A stretch of 64,000 nt of DNA, from positions 620,001 through 684,000 of the forward strand of contig NZ_CP121684.1 in assembly GCF_029760935.1 (NCBI RefSeq). Direction: 5' to 3'. Below are positions 45,546 to 54,543 of the stretch, piece after piece (the first letter of the stretch is position 1; every line of letters starts with the position of its first letter). The notes beneath the pieces are model-generated. The model did no database searches. It saw nothing but the letters and a program-made list of their open reading frames with translations, and was not told where the DNA came from. This DNA comes from Lysinibacter sp. HNR. GTDB taxonomy: Bacteria > Actinomycetota > Actinomycetes > Actinomycetales > Microbacteriaceae. Made by a program: the position numbers and the translations under genes.

Positions 45546-46829
45546 ATGAAAACCAAAACGGGCATAGCGCTAAAAGCGTCCAGACGGCTTGTTACTATAG
45601 GGGCGGCCGGAGTCGCACTCGTTTTTGCGGTTTCCGCCTGTTCGTCTGGCGGAGACGGTGGCTCCAATGACGGATCAACCCTCACCCTGCAGACCTGGTC
45701 ACTCACCCCTAAATTCACTGACTACCTCAACGGTGTGATTGAGTCTTTCGAAAAAGAAAATCCTGGAATCAAAGTCAAGCTTCTTGACCAGCCGAGTGAC
45801 GGTTACTCTGAAAAGGTTCTTACGCAGGCAGCGTCCAATGATCTTCCCGACGTTCTTAACCTTCCGCCCGATTTTGCTCTTCCTCTCGCCCAGAAGGGGC
45901 TCCTTGAGGACGTTTCAGCTCATGGAGACCTCTCTCAAACGTATGTGGAAGGTAGCGTTGACGCCTATCGTTTTGCGGGGCTTGATGGGGTTTACGGTTA
46001 TCCCTGGTACCTCAATACGGATTTGAGCTGGTGGAACAGTGCAGATTTGGATGCGTGCGGTCTTGATTCAACCAACCCTCCCGCCACCCAGCAGGAACTT
46101 TTTACGCAGGCGAAGATCATGAAGGAGGCCTGCTCGGATAAGAGCCTGATGAGTCGTAAACCTGGTCTCAGCGACATCGTTCTTGAGGGTATTCCGGTAT
46201 TTAACAAGGAGGGAACCGAGTTTATTTTCAATACTTCGGAGGCTGCGGCTCTCCTTGACCAGTATCGAGAGGCCTACGCTGACGGGCTGGTGCCCTCAAC
46301 CGTGCTTAACAACGACTACTTAGGCAATAGCAAGCTGTTTACCCAGAACCAAGTGTCGTGGACCACCGGCGGTGCAACCGCCCACACCGACTTTGTTACG
46401 GATAATCCTTCGCTTGAAGGTAAAGTTGTAGTGAGTAAGGCCCTTAACTCTCCTCCGCTGTGGGTCCAGGGAATGAGCGTTTCTAAGAACTCGAAGAATC
46501 TTCCCGCGGCCATCGCCCTGGCCGAGTGGGTGACCAACGCGGAGAACCAGAACGCTTTTGGTCATCTTGTGAACGTTTTTCCCTCCACTCTTGAATCAAA
46601 GGAAGACCCGTATTTTTCGGAGAGTGACGGAACCGTCGAGGGGGATGCGCGCGCACTAGCCTTCGATTCGCTTGCCTCGGCAAAAGTCCTCACACCCTAC
46701 GAGGTTACCCCCGCAATGACCGACTACTTCGATCAGCAGGTTGCCTTGGCAATCCGCGGCGATGTTACCTCTCAGCAGGCTCTCGATCGGGCCGTTGAAA
46801 ACATGAACAAGCAACTCGAGCGTCAATAA
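45546..46829 (+). CDS. Sugar ABC transporter substrate-binding lipoprotein
   Basis: 427 residues; ATG with AAAGGAG five bases upstream. A lipoprotein signal ends at VSACSSGG (Cys about 32). Family 1 solute-binding fold: TLTLQTWSLTPKFTDYLNGV, FEKENPGIKVKLLDQPSDGY, NDLPDVLNLPPDF and YPWYLNTDLSWWN, with many Trp and Tyr typical of oligosaccharide pockets. Captures sugars outside and passes them to the two permeases downstream. No ATPase gene is encoded here, so a shared ATPase (MsmK type) elsewhere would be needed. Confidence 0.9.
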   Translation: MKTKTGIALKASRRLVTIGAAGVALVFAVSACSSGGDGGSNDGSTLTLQTWSLTPKFTDYLNGVIESFEKENPGIKVKLLDQPSDGYSEKVLTQAASNDLPDVLNLPPDFALPLAQKGLLEDVSAHGDLSQTYVEGSVDAYRFAGLDGVYGYPWYLNTDLSWWNSADLDACGLDSTNPPATQQELFTQAKIMKEACSDKSLMSRKPGLSDIVLEGIPVFNKEGTEFIFNTSEAAALLDQYREAYADGLVPSTVLNNDYLGNSKLFTQNQVSWTTGGATAHTDFVTDNPSLEGKVVVSKALNSPPLWVQGMSVSKNSKNLPAAIALAEWVTNAENQNAFGHLVNVFPSTLESKEDPYFSESDGTVEGDARALAFDSLASAKVLTPYEVTPAMTDYFDQQVALAIRGDVTSQQALDRAVENMNKQLERQ

Positions 46830-46843
46830 GTACCGCTGTCAGT

Positions 46844-47734
46844 ATGAATAAGATAACTCGCGCTTGGACGCCATGGCTCCTGATAGCCCCGGCATTCATC
46901 TGGCTGATGGTGTTTAATGTTTGGCCATCACTAAACACCATTCGCCTGGCTTTTACAAATGAGAAACCGCTCACCGGCCCGGGGGACGAGGTGAAGTTTG
47001 TCGGTTTCCAGAACTTTATCGACATGATGAGCGACGAACTCGTATGGAACGCGATTCTTAACAGCGTGGTCTATATGCTCATCTGCCTTCCCTTGCTCAC
47101 CATCCTTCCCCTCCTCATCGCTCTCCTTGTCGAAAAGCAAATACGTTTTATCGGGTTTTTCCGAACGGCCTTTTACACACCCGTGATTGCCTCTGCCGTT
47201 GTGGTTGGTCTCATCTGGATGTGGATGCTTGACGACCGGGGGATCATTAACAATCTGGCAACCACCCTCCAGATTGTGCAGGAACCGCTGCCCTTCCTCA
47301 CCGACCGCTGGCTGGTGATCATCAGTGCAACAAGCCTCACAATTTGGAAGGGGCTCGGTTACTACATGATTATCTATTTGGCTGCGCTAGGTAACGTGAG
47401 TAAAGATCTGCATGAAGCCGCAGCAATGGACGGTGCGGGGGCAGTACGGCGCTTTTGGAGCGTGACTATTCCCGGAGTGCGAAACGTGATGACCCTCATC
47501 GCGATTCTGGTGTGTATCTCCTCCCTTCGGGTTTTTTCGGAGGTCTTTATCCTGACTGGAGGCAAGGGGGGTCCCGGCGGTCAGGGCTCCACAATTGTGA
47601 TGTTGATTCAGCAGTACGCCCGAGGGTTTTATGGAGACCTCGGCTACGCAACCACGCTGAGCATTGTGCTTTTTTTCCTCACCCTCGTCCCCATGATTGT
47701 TCTTGCGCGGATTAACTCTAAGGCAAACGCATGA
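46844..47734 (+). CDS. Sugar ABC transporter permease (MalF type)
   Basis: 296 residues, six helices starting with WLLIAPAFIWLMVFNVWPSL. The ATPase-contact EAA loop is HEAAAMDGAGAVRRFWSVTIP near 200. Starts 14 bases after the binding protein stop and overlaps the next permease by four bases (ATGA). Forms the membrane pore with its partner. Confidence 0.92.
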   Translation: MNKITRAWTPWLLIAPAFIWLMVFNVWPSLNTIRLAFTNEKPLTGPGDEVKFVGFQNFIDMMSDELVWNAILNSVVYMLICLPLLTILPLLIALLVEKQIRFIGFFRTAFYTPVIASAVVVGLIWMWMLDDRGIINNLATTLQIVQEPLPFLTDRWLVIISATSLTIWKGLGYYMIIYLAALGNVSKDLHEAAAMDGAGAVRRFWSVTIPGVRNVMTLIAILVCISSLRVFSEVFILTGGKGGPGGQGSTIVMLIQQYARGFYGDLGYATTLSIVLFFLTLVPMIVLARINSKANA

Positions 47735-48699
47735 GTAACAGGCAAAGTTTCAACGGTGCGCAAGATTTCAGCGTCTCACAGAGTTTCAGCGATCAGCAGA
47801 ACACGCGTGTCCAGGACAGTCAACAAGACCTGCACGGCACGCGACGCACGGGGCGCAAACATCGCTCCTTCGGCACAATAACGCCGGTGCAGAAAATCTT
47901 TCGGTATGTGCTCTTGGCATTTGTGCTCTTCATCACAATTGGGCCTTTTCTATGGCAGCTGTCCACCTCGCTCAAGGGCCCGGCCGAAGATATTTACACG
48001 GGGACGCTCAGCTTTATTCCCAGTGATCCGACGATCAATAACTATACCCGGGTGCTGGATGCGATACCCGTTCTGAAATACATTGTTAACTCACTTATTG
48101 TTGCCGCGTTTGCGGTGGGCGGTAACGTTTTTTTCTCAACCATCGCGGGTTTTGCGATTGCGCGGCTCAGATGGAGGGGGCGCAAGTTTTTGCTCGGGCT
48201 GATCTTGGCAACATTGATCCTGCCTGCCGAAGCCACAATCGTCTCGCAATTTGTCACGATTCGTGATCTTGGTCTTGCGGACACCCTGCTGGGTGTTGCC
48301 CTTCCCGGGATGGTAGCGGCGCTCAATATTTTGCTGATGTACAACGCTTTTCGAATGGTGCCAGAAGAAATTGATCAGGCCGCCGTCATGGATGGAGCCA
48401 ACGCGTGGCAGCGGCTTATCCACGTTGGTCTTCCAAGTGTGCGCGGAACGATCGCGGTCGTGGCGATTTTCTCCTTCATTGGAGCCTGGGACGACTTCCT
48501 TTGGCCGCTGATCGTCCTCACTACACCGGACAACTTTACGTTGACGATTGGTCTGCAATACCTGTCTGGAACCTTTTCTAACGATCAACGGCTCATCGCT
48601 GCGGGGACGATGATTGCCTTTATCCCCATAGCTATCTTCTTCGCCGCATTGCAAAGATATTTTTTCCGCGGAGTTGAAGAGGGCGGCGTCAAGGGCTGA
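47731..48699 (+). CDS. Sugar ABC transporter permease (MalG type)
   Basis: 322 residues. A long hydrophilic Gln/Ser/Arg-rich N-terminus (about 1-55) precedes six helices from YVLLAFVLFITIGPFLW. EAA loop: DQAAVMDGANAWQRLIHVGLP. Overlaps the upstream permease. The N-terminal extension is cytoplasmic and longer than usual; a start closer to the first helix is possible but no better ribosome site is seen. Confidence 0.92.
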   Translation: MSNRQSFNGAQDFSVSQSFSDQQNTRVQDSQQDLHGTRRTGRKHRSFGTITPVQKIFRYVLLAFVLFITIGPFLWQLSTSLKGPAEDIYTGTLSFIPSDPTINNYTRVLDAIPVLKYIVNSLIVAAFAVGGNVFFSTIAGFAIARLRWRGRKFLLGLILATLILPAEATIVSQFVTIRDLGLADTLLGVALPGMVAALNILLMYNAFRMVPEEIDQAAVMDGANAWQRLIHVGLPSVRGTIAVVAIFSFIGAWDDFLWPLIVLTTPDNFTLTIGLQYLSGTFSNDQRLIAAGTMIAFIPIAIFFAALQRYFFRGVEEGGVKG

Positions 48700-48729
48700 C
48701 GCCCACACTAAAAAGAAAGCGAGGAAATT

Positions 48730-49908
48730 GTGATTGTAAAGCACAAAAAACGAAGGAGTGGTGCGCGTGATTTTATATCCGTTACCGTCGCGGCCGCAAT
48801 GATTGGTGCCGGATTGCTTACTGCGGGGCCGGCGGGGGCAGCGGCTCCCGACGACCATAGAGTGGTTGTCTACTATCAAACGCACTATCAGAACAACACG
48901 TTTGTTCCCGTTCGGCCGCTCGTAGACGAGAACACGGGCGCAACCCATGTGATTCTTGCCACCCTGCACAATCGGGACGACCCCAGCGAACTCTTTTTGA
49001 ACGATCATCCCGTGACCGACCCCTACTTTGACCCGGTATGGGAGGACCTTCAATACATTCAGTCCCAGGGGGTCAAGGTGATGGCAATGATCGGCGGTTG
49101 GGGAGGCGAACCAACCTTGACGCGACTACAGAACGACTTTGATACCTACTATCCCGCTATTCGTGACTTTCTGAGGGATCACAATATGGAGGGTCTTGAC
49201 CTGGACATTGAGCATAACTTCCCGGTTGATTTTATTGCTAAGTTTATCGATCAGCTTCGTGCTGACTTTGGTGCGGACTTTATCATCACTATGGCTCCCG
49301 TTCCCGGAGGTCTTGATGGCACAGGAGATTTGCTCGCCGGGATCGATTACGACACTCTTTATGCAACGCACGGTAATGAGATCGACTGGTTCAACACCCA
49401 GTTTTATTGCGGTAACGGGGATTTGACAAATACTGCCGGATACGACGCGATTATTGCGCACGGTTACCCCGCCTCAAAGGTCGTTGCGGGAACCATCACT
49501 AATGCAGAAAACTGCTCACGCGGATACATCCCCTTTGAACAGGTCCTTCAGGTAACTGCAGAATTGACGGAAAAGTACCCCGACTTTGGTGGTGTTATGG
49601 GCTGGGAGTACTTCAATAGCGATCCGGGTGGTGTTGATGCTCCCTGGCTCTGGTCTGCGTTTATGAGTGAGGCAATGCAGCTTGAAGAAGAGTTAGAAGA
49701 GTTAGAAGAGTTCCCCGAGGTTATCTCGGATAAAGAGGGAGAACCCACCATCACTGAGGAAAATTCGGCTTCTCCTCGGGCAAATCGTGGCGAATTGGCG
49801 GCAACTGGCGCGTATAGTCTCGACGCGATCCCGGGGATGCTGGTTCTTCTGGGTACAGGTCTCGCGCTGTTGCTGCGTCGCCGCTTCCAGAGAGCACAAC
49901 AGCACTGA
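48730..49908 (+). CDS. Wall-anchored GH18 endo-beta-N-acetylglucosaminidase-like enzyme
   Basis: 392 residues from a GTG with GAGGAA upstream. A signal peptide ends near GPAGAAAPDD. The GH18 barrel runs about 38-310: VVVYYQTHY, VKVMAMIGGWGG (SxGG-like) and EGLDLDIEHN with catalytic Glu161. The usual first Asp of DGxDxDxE is Glu here. Then ITMAPVPGG and GVMGWEYFNSD. An acidic spacer with EELEELEE precedes LAATGA, a hydrophobic helix and an RRRF tail: a complete LAXTG sorting signal for a class E sortase. So it is exposed on the wall. Context with an importer and GH92 suggests release of N-glycans from glycoproteins; a chitinase-like role is the alternative. Confidence 0.85.
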   Translation: MIVKHKKRRSGARDFISVTVAAAMIGAGLLTAGPAGAAAPDDHRVVVYYQTHYQNNTFVPVRPLVDENTGATHVILATLHNRDDPSELFLNDHPVTDPYFDPVWEDLQYIQSQGVKVMAMIGGWGGEPTLTRLQNDFDTYYPAIRDFLRDHNMEGLDLDIEHNFPVDFIAKFIDQLRADFGADFIITMAPVPGGLDGTGDLLAGIDYDTLYATHGNEIDWFNTQFYCGNGDLTNTAGYDAIIAHGYPASKVVAGTITNAENCSRGYIPFEQVLQVTAELTEKYPDFGGVMGWEYFNSDPGGVDAPWLWSAFMSEAMQLEEELEELEEFPEVISDKEGEPTITEENSASPRANRGELAATGAYSLDAIPGMLVLLGTGLALLLRRRFQRAQQH

Positions 49909-49930
49909 GCATACTAAAGGAATAGGTGTT

Positions 49931-49982
49931 CGTCAGGGTAATCCTTTGCTCACGAGGATTACCCTGACGTTCTTTCTCTCTT
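49931..49982 (+). terminator. Rho-independent terminator of the glycan operon
   Basis: CGTCAGGGTAATCC (49931-49944) pairs perfectly over 14 bp with GGATTACCCTGACG (49956-49969), followed by TTCTTTCTCTC. Strong terminator after the last operon gene. Confidence 0.9.
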
Positions 49983-50090
49983 CTGGCTGACTGGAACCTA
50001 TCAGGATGTGAAACATTCCAGGTATCAAAATCGAAATATCCCTTTCATAGAAGAGTATTCAAAATTGGCAAAAAATCGATATTTGCGGCG

Positions 50091-50827
50091 TTAAGGAGGC
50101 GGACGCCCGAGGGGACACGACCTCCGTTTCACGTTGGGTTAGCCCCGAAACGGGTCATTGACACCGCTGTTACACTCGCCGAGCGCTCGCACCTGCTCGG
50201 CTGGTCCATTCGAGATCTCGCCCGCGAACTTGAGGTGGTTCCGTCGGTTGTTTATCACTACATCGGTGGTAAAGACGAACTGGCGCGCCGTGTTGTCGAG
50301 AGGGTTTGCGTTCACCTTCAGTAGCCCGACCCCGCGCTAGAATAGCAAGATTGGTTTTGTGCTGTGTTGCGCTCCGCACGCCCCTGGCTCTCCGGTATCC
50401 GGGTGTAGCAAAGTGGCTTCTCATGCACGGCCCTGCCTTTCCCAGTCTTCTTCCGTTTCTTGATAGCGCAGTCGCCCTGCTCCAACAGGCGGGTTTTGGG
50501 GATCTGACCGCGTATGCCTACAGTGCACTGTTTAACCATGCTTTTCTGATGCTTGCCCCGGGCGACGATCGCAAGCAACACGAAGGGAACGGCGCCGGGA
50601 TCACACCGCCATGATGAGTGACTTTGCCCGTAACGCCCTGGACAGCCCCGGCGTTGTGGTGCTGGTCTTGTCACTGATTGAACCGTTGGCCGGAGAACAG
50701 GAACGGATGCACTCGGTTCAGAGTAAGTACTACGAGTTCATTCTCGAAAACACCATCGCCGGATTTGGAACATCATCTGGCGCACTCTGCAATAGGAGAT
50801 TCCTTTGGTATTGATACTGGCAACTGA
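50091..50827 (+). pseudogene. Decayed TetR-family regulator
   Basis: Pieces of one TetR protein lie in order in three different frames. The HTH is in the first (KRVIDTAVTLAERSHLLGWS, then IRDLARELEVVPSVVYHYIG, ending at TAG 50322). The core is in the second (GVAKWLLMHGPAFPSLLPFL ... LTAYAYSALFNHAFLMLAPG). The C-terminus is in the third (MMSDFARNALDSPGVVVLVL ... HSVQSKYYEFILENTIAG), and one extra base near 50765 breaks it again. No start codon is seen in frame upstream of the HTH. A second copy of the C-terminal piece sits at 52630-52865. Clearly non-functional as a regulator. Confidence 0.85.
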
Positions 50828-50833
50828 AGGCTT

Positions 50834-51190
50834 CTAAACTGTTTTTCTGATACCCGCTGTGCGGCTCTGTGCACTAGACAGAGCCCAGTAACCGAGGGTG
50901 CTCCCGTCTCGGATCTCACCCTGAGTAAATCAACTGGGGGTACGGCCTCGAGCGTGTAAAATTCTGCCTCCCAGGATTTCCCGGTTCCTGGGAGGCAGGG
51001 CCAAGCGTAGAAAATGTGGCGGTAAAGCACTGGCACTCCGGCCCCGAGATGCCCGATAATTCGACGAAAGAGCCGACCGAGTGCAGGTTGCTTATCTCTT
51101 ATCCGGTTTCTTCGCGGATCTCTTGGCGGGCAGCGCCTTCAGGATTTTCGGACGGCTTGATCAAGCCGGCTGAAAAGTCGAGACGGACTT
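50834..51190 (-). pseudogene. NUDIX hydrolase remnant (copy A)
   Basis: On the minus strand, LKVRLDFSAGLIKPSENPEG and AARQEIREETG keep the NUDIX box, then a stop (51099-51101) and shifts follow. WEAEFYTLEAVPPVDLL and the tail match the intact NUDIX gene at 52872-53414. The N-terminal third is gone; the remnant runs directly into the end of protease A. Confidence 0.8.
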
Positions 51191-52174
51191 TTAATGCGAA
51201 GTGAAGTGATCGATCGAAGACTTGAGCATCCAGTCCATCCGTACCCCGTAGTTTCTTTGTGCGGTAGAGCTTCCTGACGTATGAACACCAATAATGCACT
51301 CTCCGCACCCCGTTCCGTCATCCTTCACCCAGATGGGGGAACCGCTCTGGCCGCCAAAAGTATCAAGCTGATACCAGAATCTTTGCAAGTTATGGTTGTT
51401 GAGGGGGCCAAAATCTTGGAACATGTAGCTGTTGCCCAATTCCTGCCTTTTATCACCGGGGTAACCGGTGATCCAGGCTTTGCTGACCGTAGCGTTACCC
51501 GAGTTGCGATATCCCATGTGCCCGTTGACTTTTCCTGCGTTGCAATCGAGCTGGATAATGCCCCAATCGTAATCTGGGCTTTCATACTTTTTCCACTCCT
51601 CAGGCACAATGATTCTCTCTGCGGCACAGGTGAAACCTTGTGCCGGGCCGTTTTTCTCAAATGTTGTTGTGACATTGGTTGACCAGTCGGGTGTGGGATA
51701 TTGTGCGTAAAGACAGTGCGCCGCGGTGAGCACGGTGTTTTCTCCGACGAGGGAGCCGGTGCACGAGTATCGTTTGCTGTTTTTCGTGTGCAGAATGAGG
51801 GGGATCTGGTTGTACGGGGTTTGTGAAACGTCTGTCACCCGTGTTCTATTGTCTTTCCCGATGACAACGTAGGGCGAGGGGTGTGTGTCTATGGGAGCTT
51901 CGGGCGCTGATTCGGTGGGAGGGTTATGCGTTTTCGTGTCGCTCTGTGAATTCTCACGGGAGAGATCTGCGATATTTCCCGTGCCTCTGCTTGCCGGGGT
52001 GGTGACTAGTCCGGACTGACTTATGACGGTCGTGTTTCCTAGGTTGTCAACAAGTGTGACGGTGCCGGGGTTTGCCTCCGCAGCGGTTGTGGAACCAAGA
52101 GTCAGGGTCACTGCAAGGCTCACCAGAGTGAGATTTACGCGGGTGCGTTGGCGGTCATATAACGTTTTGATCAT
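51191..52174 (-). CDS. Secreted V8-like (glutamyl endopeptidase type, S1B) serine protease A
   Basis: 327 residues; ATG six bases after GAGGAG. Signal peptide ends near TAAEANPG. A propeptide-like, Ser/Thr/Pro/Asn-rich stretch covers about 33-100. The protease domain has CTGSLVGENTVLTAAHC with catalytic His, YDWGIIQLD with Asp, and YDTYGG-type LDTFGGQSGSPIW with Ser; WITGYPGDKRQ is the V8 family's TGYPGDK block. Specificity for Glu is typical of the family but not proven here. Exported; no anchor seen. First of three related proteases in this region. Confidence 0.88.
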   Translation of the reverse strand: MIKTLYDRQRTRVNLTLVSLAVTLTLGSTTAAEANPGTVTLVDNLGNTTVISQSGLVTTPASRGTGNIADLSRENSQSDTKTHNPPTESAPEAPIDTHPSPYVVIGKDNRTRVTDVSQTPYNQIPLILHTKNSKRYSCTGSLVGENTVLTAAHCLYAQYPTPDWSTNVTTTFEKNGPAQGFTCAAERIIVPEEWKKYESPDYDWGIIQLDCNAGKVNGHMGYRNSGNATVSKAWITGYPGDKRQELGNSYMFQDFGPLNNHNLQRFWYQLDTFGGQSGSPIWVKDDGTGCGECIIGVHTSGSSTAQRNYGVRMDWMLKSSIDHFTSH

Positions 52175-52289
52175 TGTGTGCTCCTCGTTTCCCTCGAGCG
52201 TTGAGGGCGATAGGCTAACCGGCGATGGTGATATGCGCTTAGTTCTGACCGGGAACCCAACGCTGAGGCTCTCTGACGGATAGTTTATG

Positions 52290-52542
52290 TAACTATACGA
52301 TTGTAAATTTAAAAATATTGATTTTCAATATCATCAATAATATTGACACATGTATAGATGTTCTTTCTTTCTAGGAAAGTGGTTGCAGTTGTGGTGAGGT
52401 AATCTCCCGTGTGACGCATCGTGGATGCGGAGTAGCTTCTGTTGATGCTGCCCAAAGCACGCGTAGGAAAATAGGGGCGTTCTACGTATGTTGTGTTCGT
52501 CGAGGGAGTGAGGTGCGCTTCGGGCCCCCGGGGGCCGAGGTA
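52290..52542. repeat. Duplicated leader segment, copy B
   Basis: AT-rich leader upstream of protease A (minus) and of the thiolase/TetR chimera (plus). 52297-52335 is nearly identical to 54551-54589, including ATATTGA-TTT-TCAATAT, a perfect palindrome at 52315-52331. CTTTCTAGGAAAGTGGTT and the following TCCCGTGTGA block also recur in both. It probably holds divergent promoters. Confidence 0.8.
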
Positions 52543-52550
52543 AACGCGGT

Positions 52551-52865
52551 TTGCTACACGGGATAAAAGCGATTGATCGTGTGATGGGTCTTCTCCGCGA
52601 ACTTCAGAACCGTTTTCCCGAGAGGGGAGGGCGCCGGGATCACGCCGCCATGATGAGTGACTTTGCCCGTAACGCCCTGGACAGCCCTGGCGTTGCGGTG
52701 CTGGTATCGTCACTGATTGAACCTTTGGTCGGAGAACAGGAACGGATGCACTCGGTTCAGAGCAAGTATTACGAGTTCGTTCTTGAAAACACCATCGCCG
52801 GGCTGGAGCATCATCTGGCGCACTCTGCAATAGGAGAGCCCTTTGGTGTTGATACTCGCGACTGA
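52551..52865 (+). pseudogene. Chimeric frame: thiolase N-terminus fused to TetR C-terminus
   Basis: One open frame of 104 codons. Its first part, [21 protein letters not shown], copies the N-terminus of the thiolase at 56703 ([21 protein letters not shown]). From RDHAAMMSDFARNALDSPG to its end it copies the TetR C-terminus of the pseudogene at 50091. The junction lies at about 52625. The match upstream extends to the thiolase start region (GRGK-like, about 52530). It keeps no HTH and no thiolase site, so it is a recombination scar, although the frame is open. Confidence 0.85.
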
Positions 52866-52871
52866 AGGTCT

Positions 52872-53414
52872 CTAAACTGTTTTTCTGTTATCAGCCGTGC
52901 TGCTCTGTGCACTCAATAGAGCCCAGCAACCGAGGGTGCTCCCGTCTCGGATTTCACCCTGAGTAATCAACCTGGGTACGGACTTAAGGGTGTGGAATTC
53001 TGCCTCCCAGGATTCTCCCGGTTCCTGGGAGGCAGGGCCAATCGTAGAAATTGTGGCGGTAAAGCAGTGGCACTCCGCAGCAGAGATGCCCGGTGATTCG
53101 ACGAAAGAGCCTATCGAACGCAGGTTGCTTATGTCGTATCCGGTTTCTTCGCGGATCTCTCGGCGGGCAGCATCTTCGGGATTTTCGGACGGGCCGATAA
53201 AGCCGGCTGGAAATTCGAGACGGGCTTTTCCTGCGACGGTGTCGCGCTGACCCCGGATGAAGAGGAGATCTGCTCCGTTAAGGACAGCAATAACCATTAC
53301 GCTATCGGGTCGTGCTACCCTAAACCACCCGGCAGAACCAACGGTGTTGGCGTCGCTGCGGTGATGAACGGAAAACCACGGATTCGTGTGGAGGATATTG
53401 ATGTCGTTGGTCAA
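52872..53414 (-). CDS. NUDIX hydrolase (ADP-ribose pyrophosphatase type)
   Basis: 180 residues from TTG 53414, with AAAGGG eight bases upstream. The NUDIX box is complete: GFIGPSENPEDAARREIREETGY split as G-x5-E-x7-REIREETG, preceded by ARLEFPAG as in ADP-ribose pyrophosphatases. The downstream SFVESPGISAAECHCF segment fits the same class. It hydrolyses nucleoside diphosphate derivatives in the cytoplasm. It starts 21 bases after protease B ends, so the two share a transcript. It converges on the chimeric frame. Broken copies are at 50834 and 55021; this is the only intact one. Confidence 0.88.
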   Translation of the reverse strand: MTNDINILHTNPWFSVHHRSDANTVGSAGWFRVARPDSVMVIAVLNGADLLFIRGQRDTVAGKARLEFPAGFIGPSENPEDAARREIREETGYDISNLRSIGSFVESPGISAAECHCFTATISTIGPASQEPGESWEAEFHTLKSVPRLITQGEIRDGSTLGCWALLSAQSSTADNRKTV

Positions 53415-53435
53415 CGCTAACGCCCTTTCACGCTT

Positions 53436-54428
53436 TTACTGCGCGGTGAAATGATCGATCGAAGACTTGATCGGCGTGGTCATCCGTACCCCGGAGTTTC
53501 TCTGTGCGCCAGCGTTTGATGTGGTGTGAACGCCAATAACGCACTCTCCACACCCCATTTTATCGTCCTTGAACCAGATGGGGGCACCGCTCTGGCCGCT
53601 AAACGTGTCAATCAGGTACCAGAACCTTCGATCGGTATGGGGGTAGAGAGCGCCAAAGCTTTGAAACATGTAGTGGTTGCCCAACTGTTGCCTTTTATCA
53701 CCGGGATAGCCCGTAATCCAGGCTTCTGTGACCGGATTATTCTTTAGATCGCGATATCCCATGTGGCCGTTGACCTTTCCTGCGTTGCAATCAAGCTGGA
53801 TGATGCCCCAATCGGAAGTTGAGTTTTTGTCTTGTGTCCACCACTCGGACACAATCAGTCTCTCTGCCGAACACTTAAAGCTCTGCGTTGGCCCATTTTT
53901 CTCAAATGTTGCTGTGACATTGGTCACCCATTCGGATGTGGGACCCCTCCCACGAAGACAGTGCGCCGCGGTGAGCACGGTGTTTTCTCCGACGAGGGAG
54001 CCGGTGCACGAGTATCGGCTCCCGTTTTTCTCGAACTGGATAAGGGGGATCTGGTTGTATGGGGCCTGTGAGATGTCTGTTACTTGCGTTCTCTCGTCTT
54101 TCCCAATGATAGCGTAGGGCGAGGGGGGCGTGTCTACGGGGGCTTCCTGTGTTGACTCGGTCGGCTCAGACGGGTTATGCATTTTCGTGTCGCTCCGTGA
54201 GTTTTCACGGGAGAGATCCGCGATGTTTCCCGTGCCCCTGCCTGCCGGGGTGGTGACTACTCCGGAATGATTTACGATGATCGTGTTTCCGAGGTTGTCA
54301 ACAAGCGTGACGATGCCAGGGTTTGCCTCCGCGGCGGTTGTAGACCCCAGGGCAAGGACCACCGCAAGGCTCGTCAGAGTGAGATTTACGCGGGTGCGTT
54401 GACGGCGATCATATGGCGTTTTAATCAT
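53436..54428 (-). CDS. Secreted V8-like serine protease B
   Basis: 330 residues, very close to protease A throughout: same leader MIKTPYDRRQRTRVNLTLTS, same signal cleavage near AAEANPG, same Ser/Pro propeptide. Triad: TAAHC (His), SDWGIIQLD (Asp) and FSGQSGAPIW (Ser; Ala replaces Ser in the GSP motif). WITGYPGDKRQ is kept. ATG is six bases after GAGGAG. It should have the same activity as A with some differences around the substrate loops. Cotranscribed with the NUDIX gene downstream. Confidence 0.88.
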   Translation of the reverse strand: MIKTPYDRRQRTRVNLTLTSLAVVLALGSTTAAEANPGIVTLVDNLGNTIIVNHSGVVTTPAGRGTGNIADLSRENSRSDTKMHNPSEPTESTQEAPVDTPPSPYAIIGKDERTQVTDISQAPYNQIPLIQFEKNGSRYSCTGSLVGENTVLTAAHCLRGRGPTSEWVTNVTATFEKNGPTQSFKCSAERLIVSEWWTQDKNSTSDWGIIQLDCNAGKVNGHMGYRDLKNNPVTEAWITGYPGDKRQQLGNHYMFQSFGALYPHTDRRFWYLIDTFSGQSGAPIWFKDDKMGCGECVIGVHTTSNAGAQRNSGVRMTTPIKSSIDHFTAQ

Positions 54429-54543
54429 TATGTACTCCTCGAATTTCCTCGAGCGCTGAGGGCAATAGGCTAACCGCGATGATAATATGCGCTTACTCCT
54501 GATTGGGAACTCAACGCTGAGGCTCTCTGTTGAATGGTTTATG

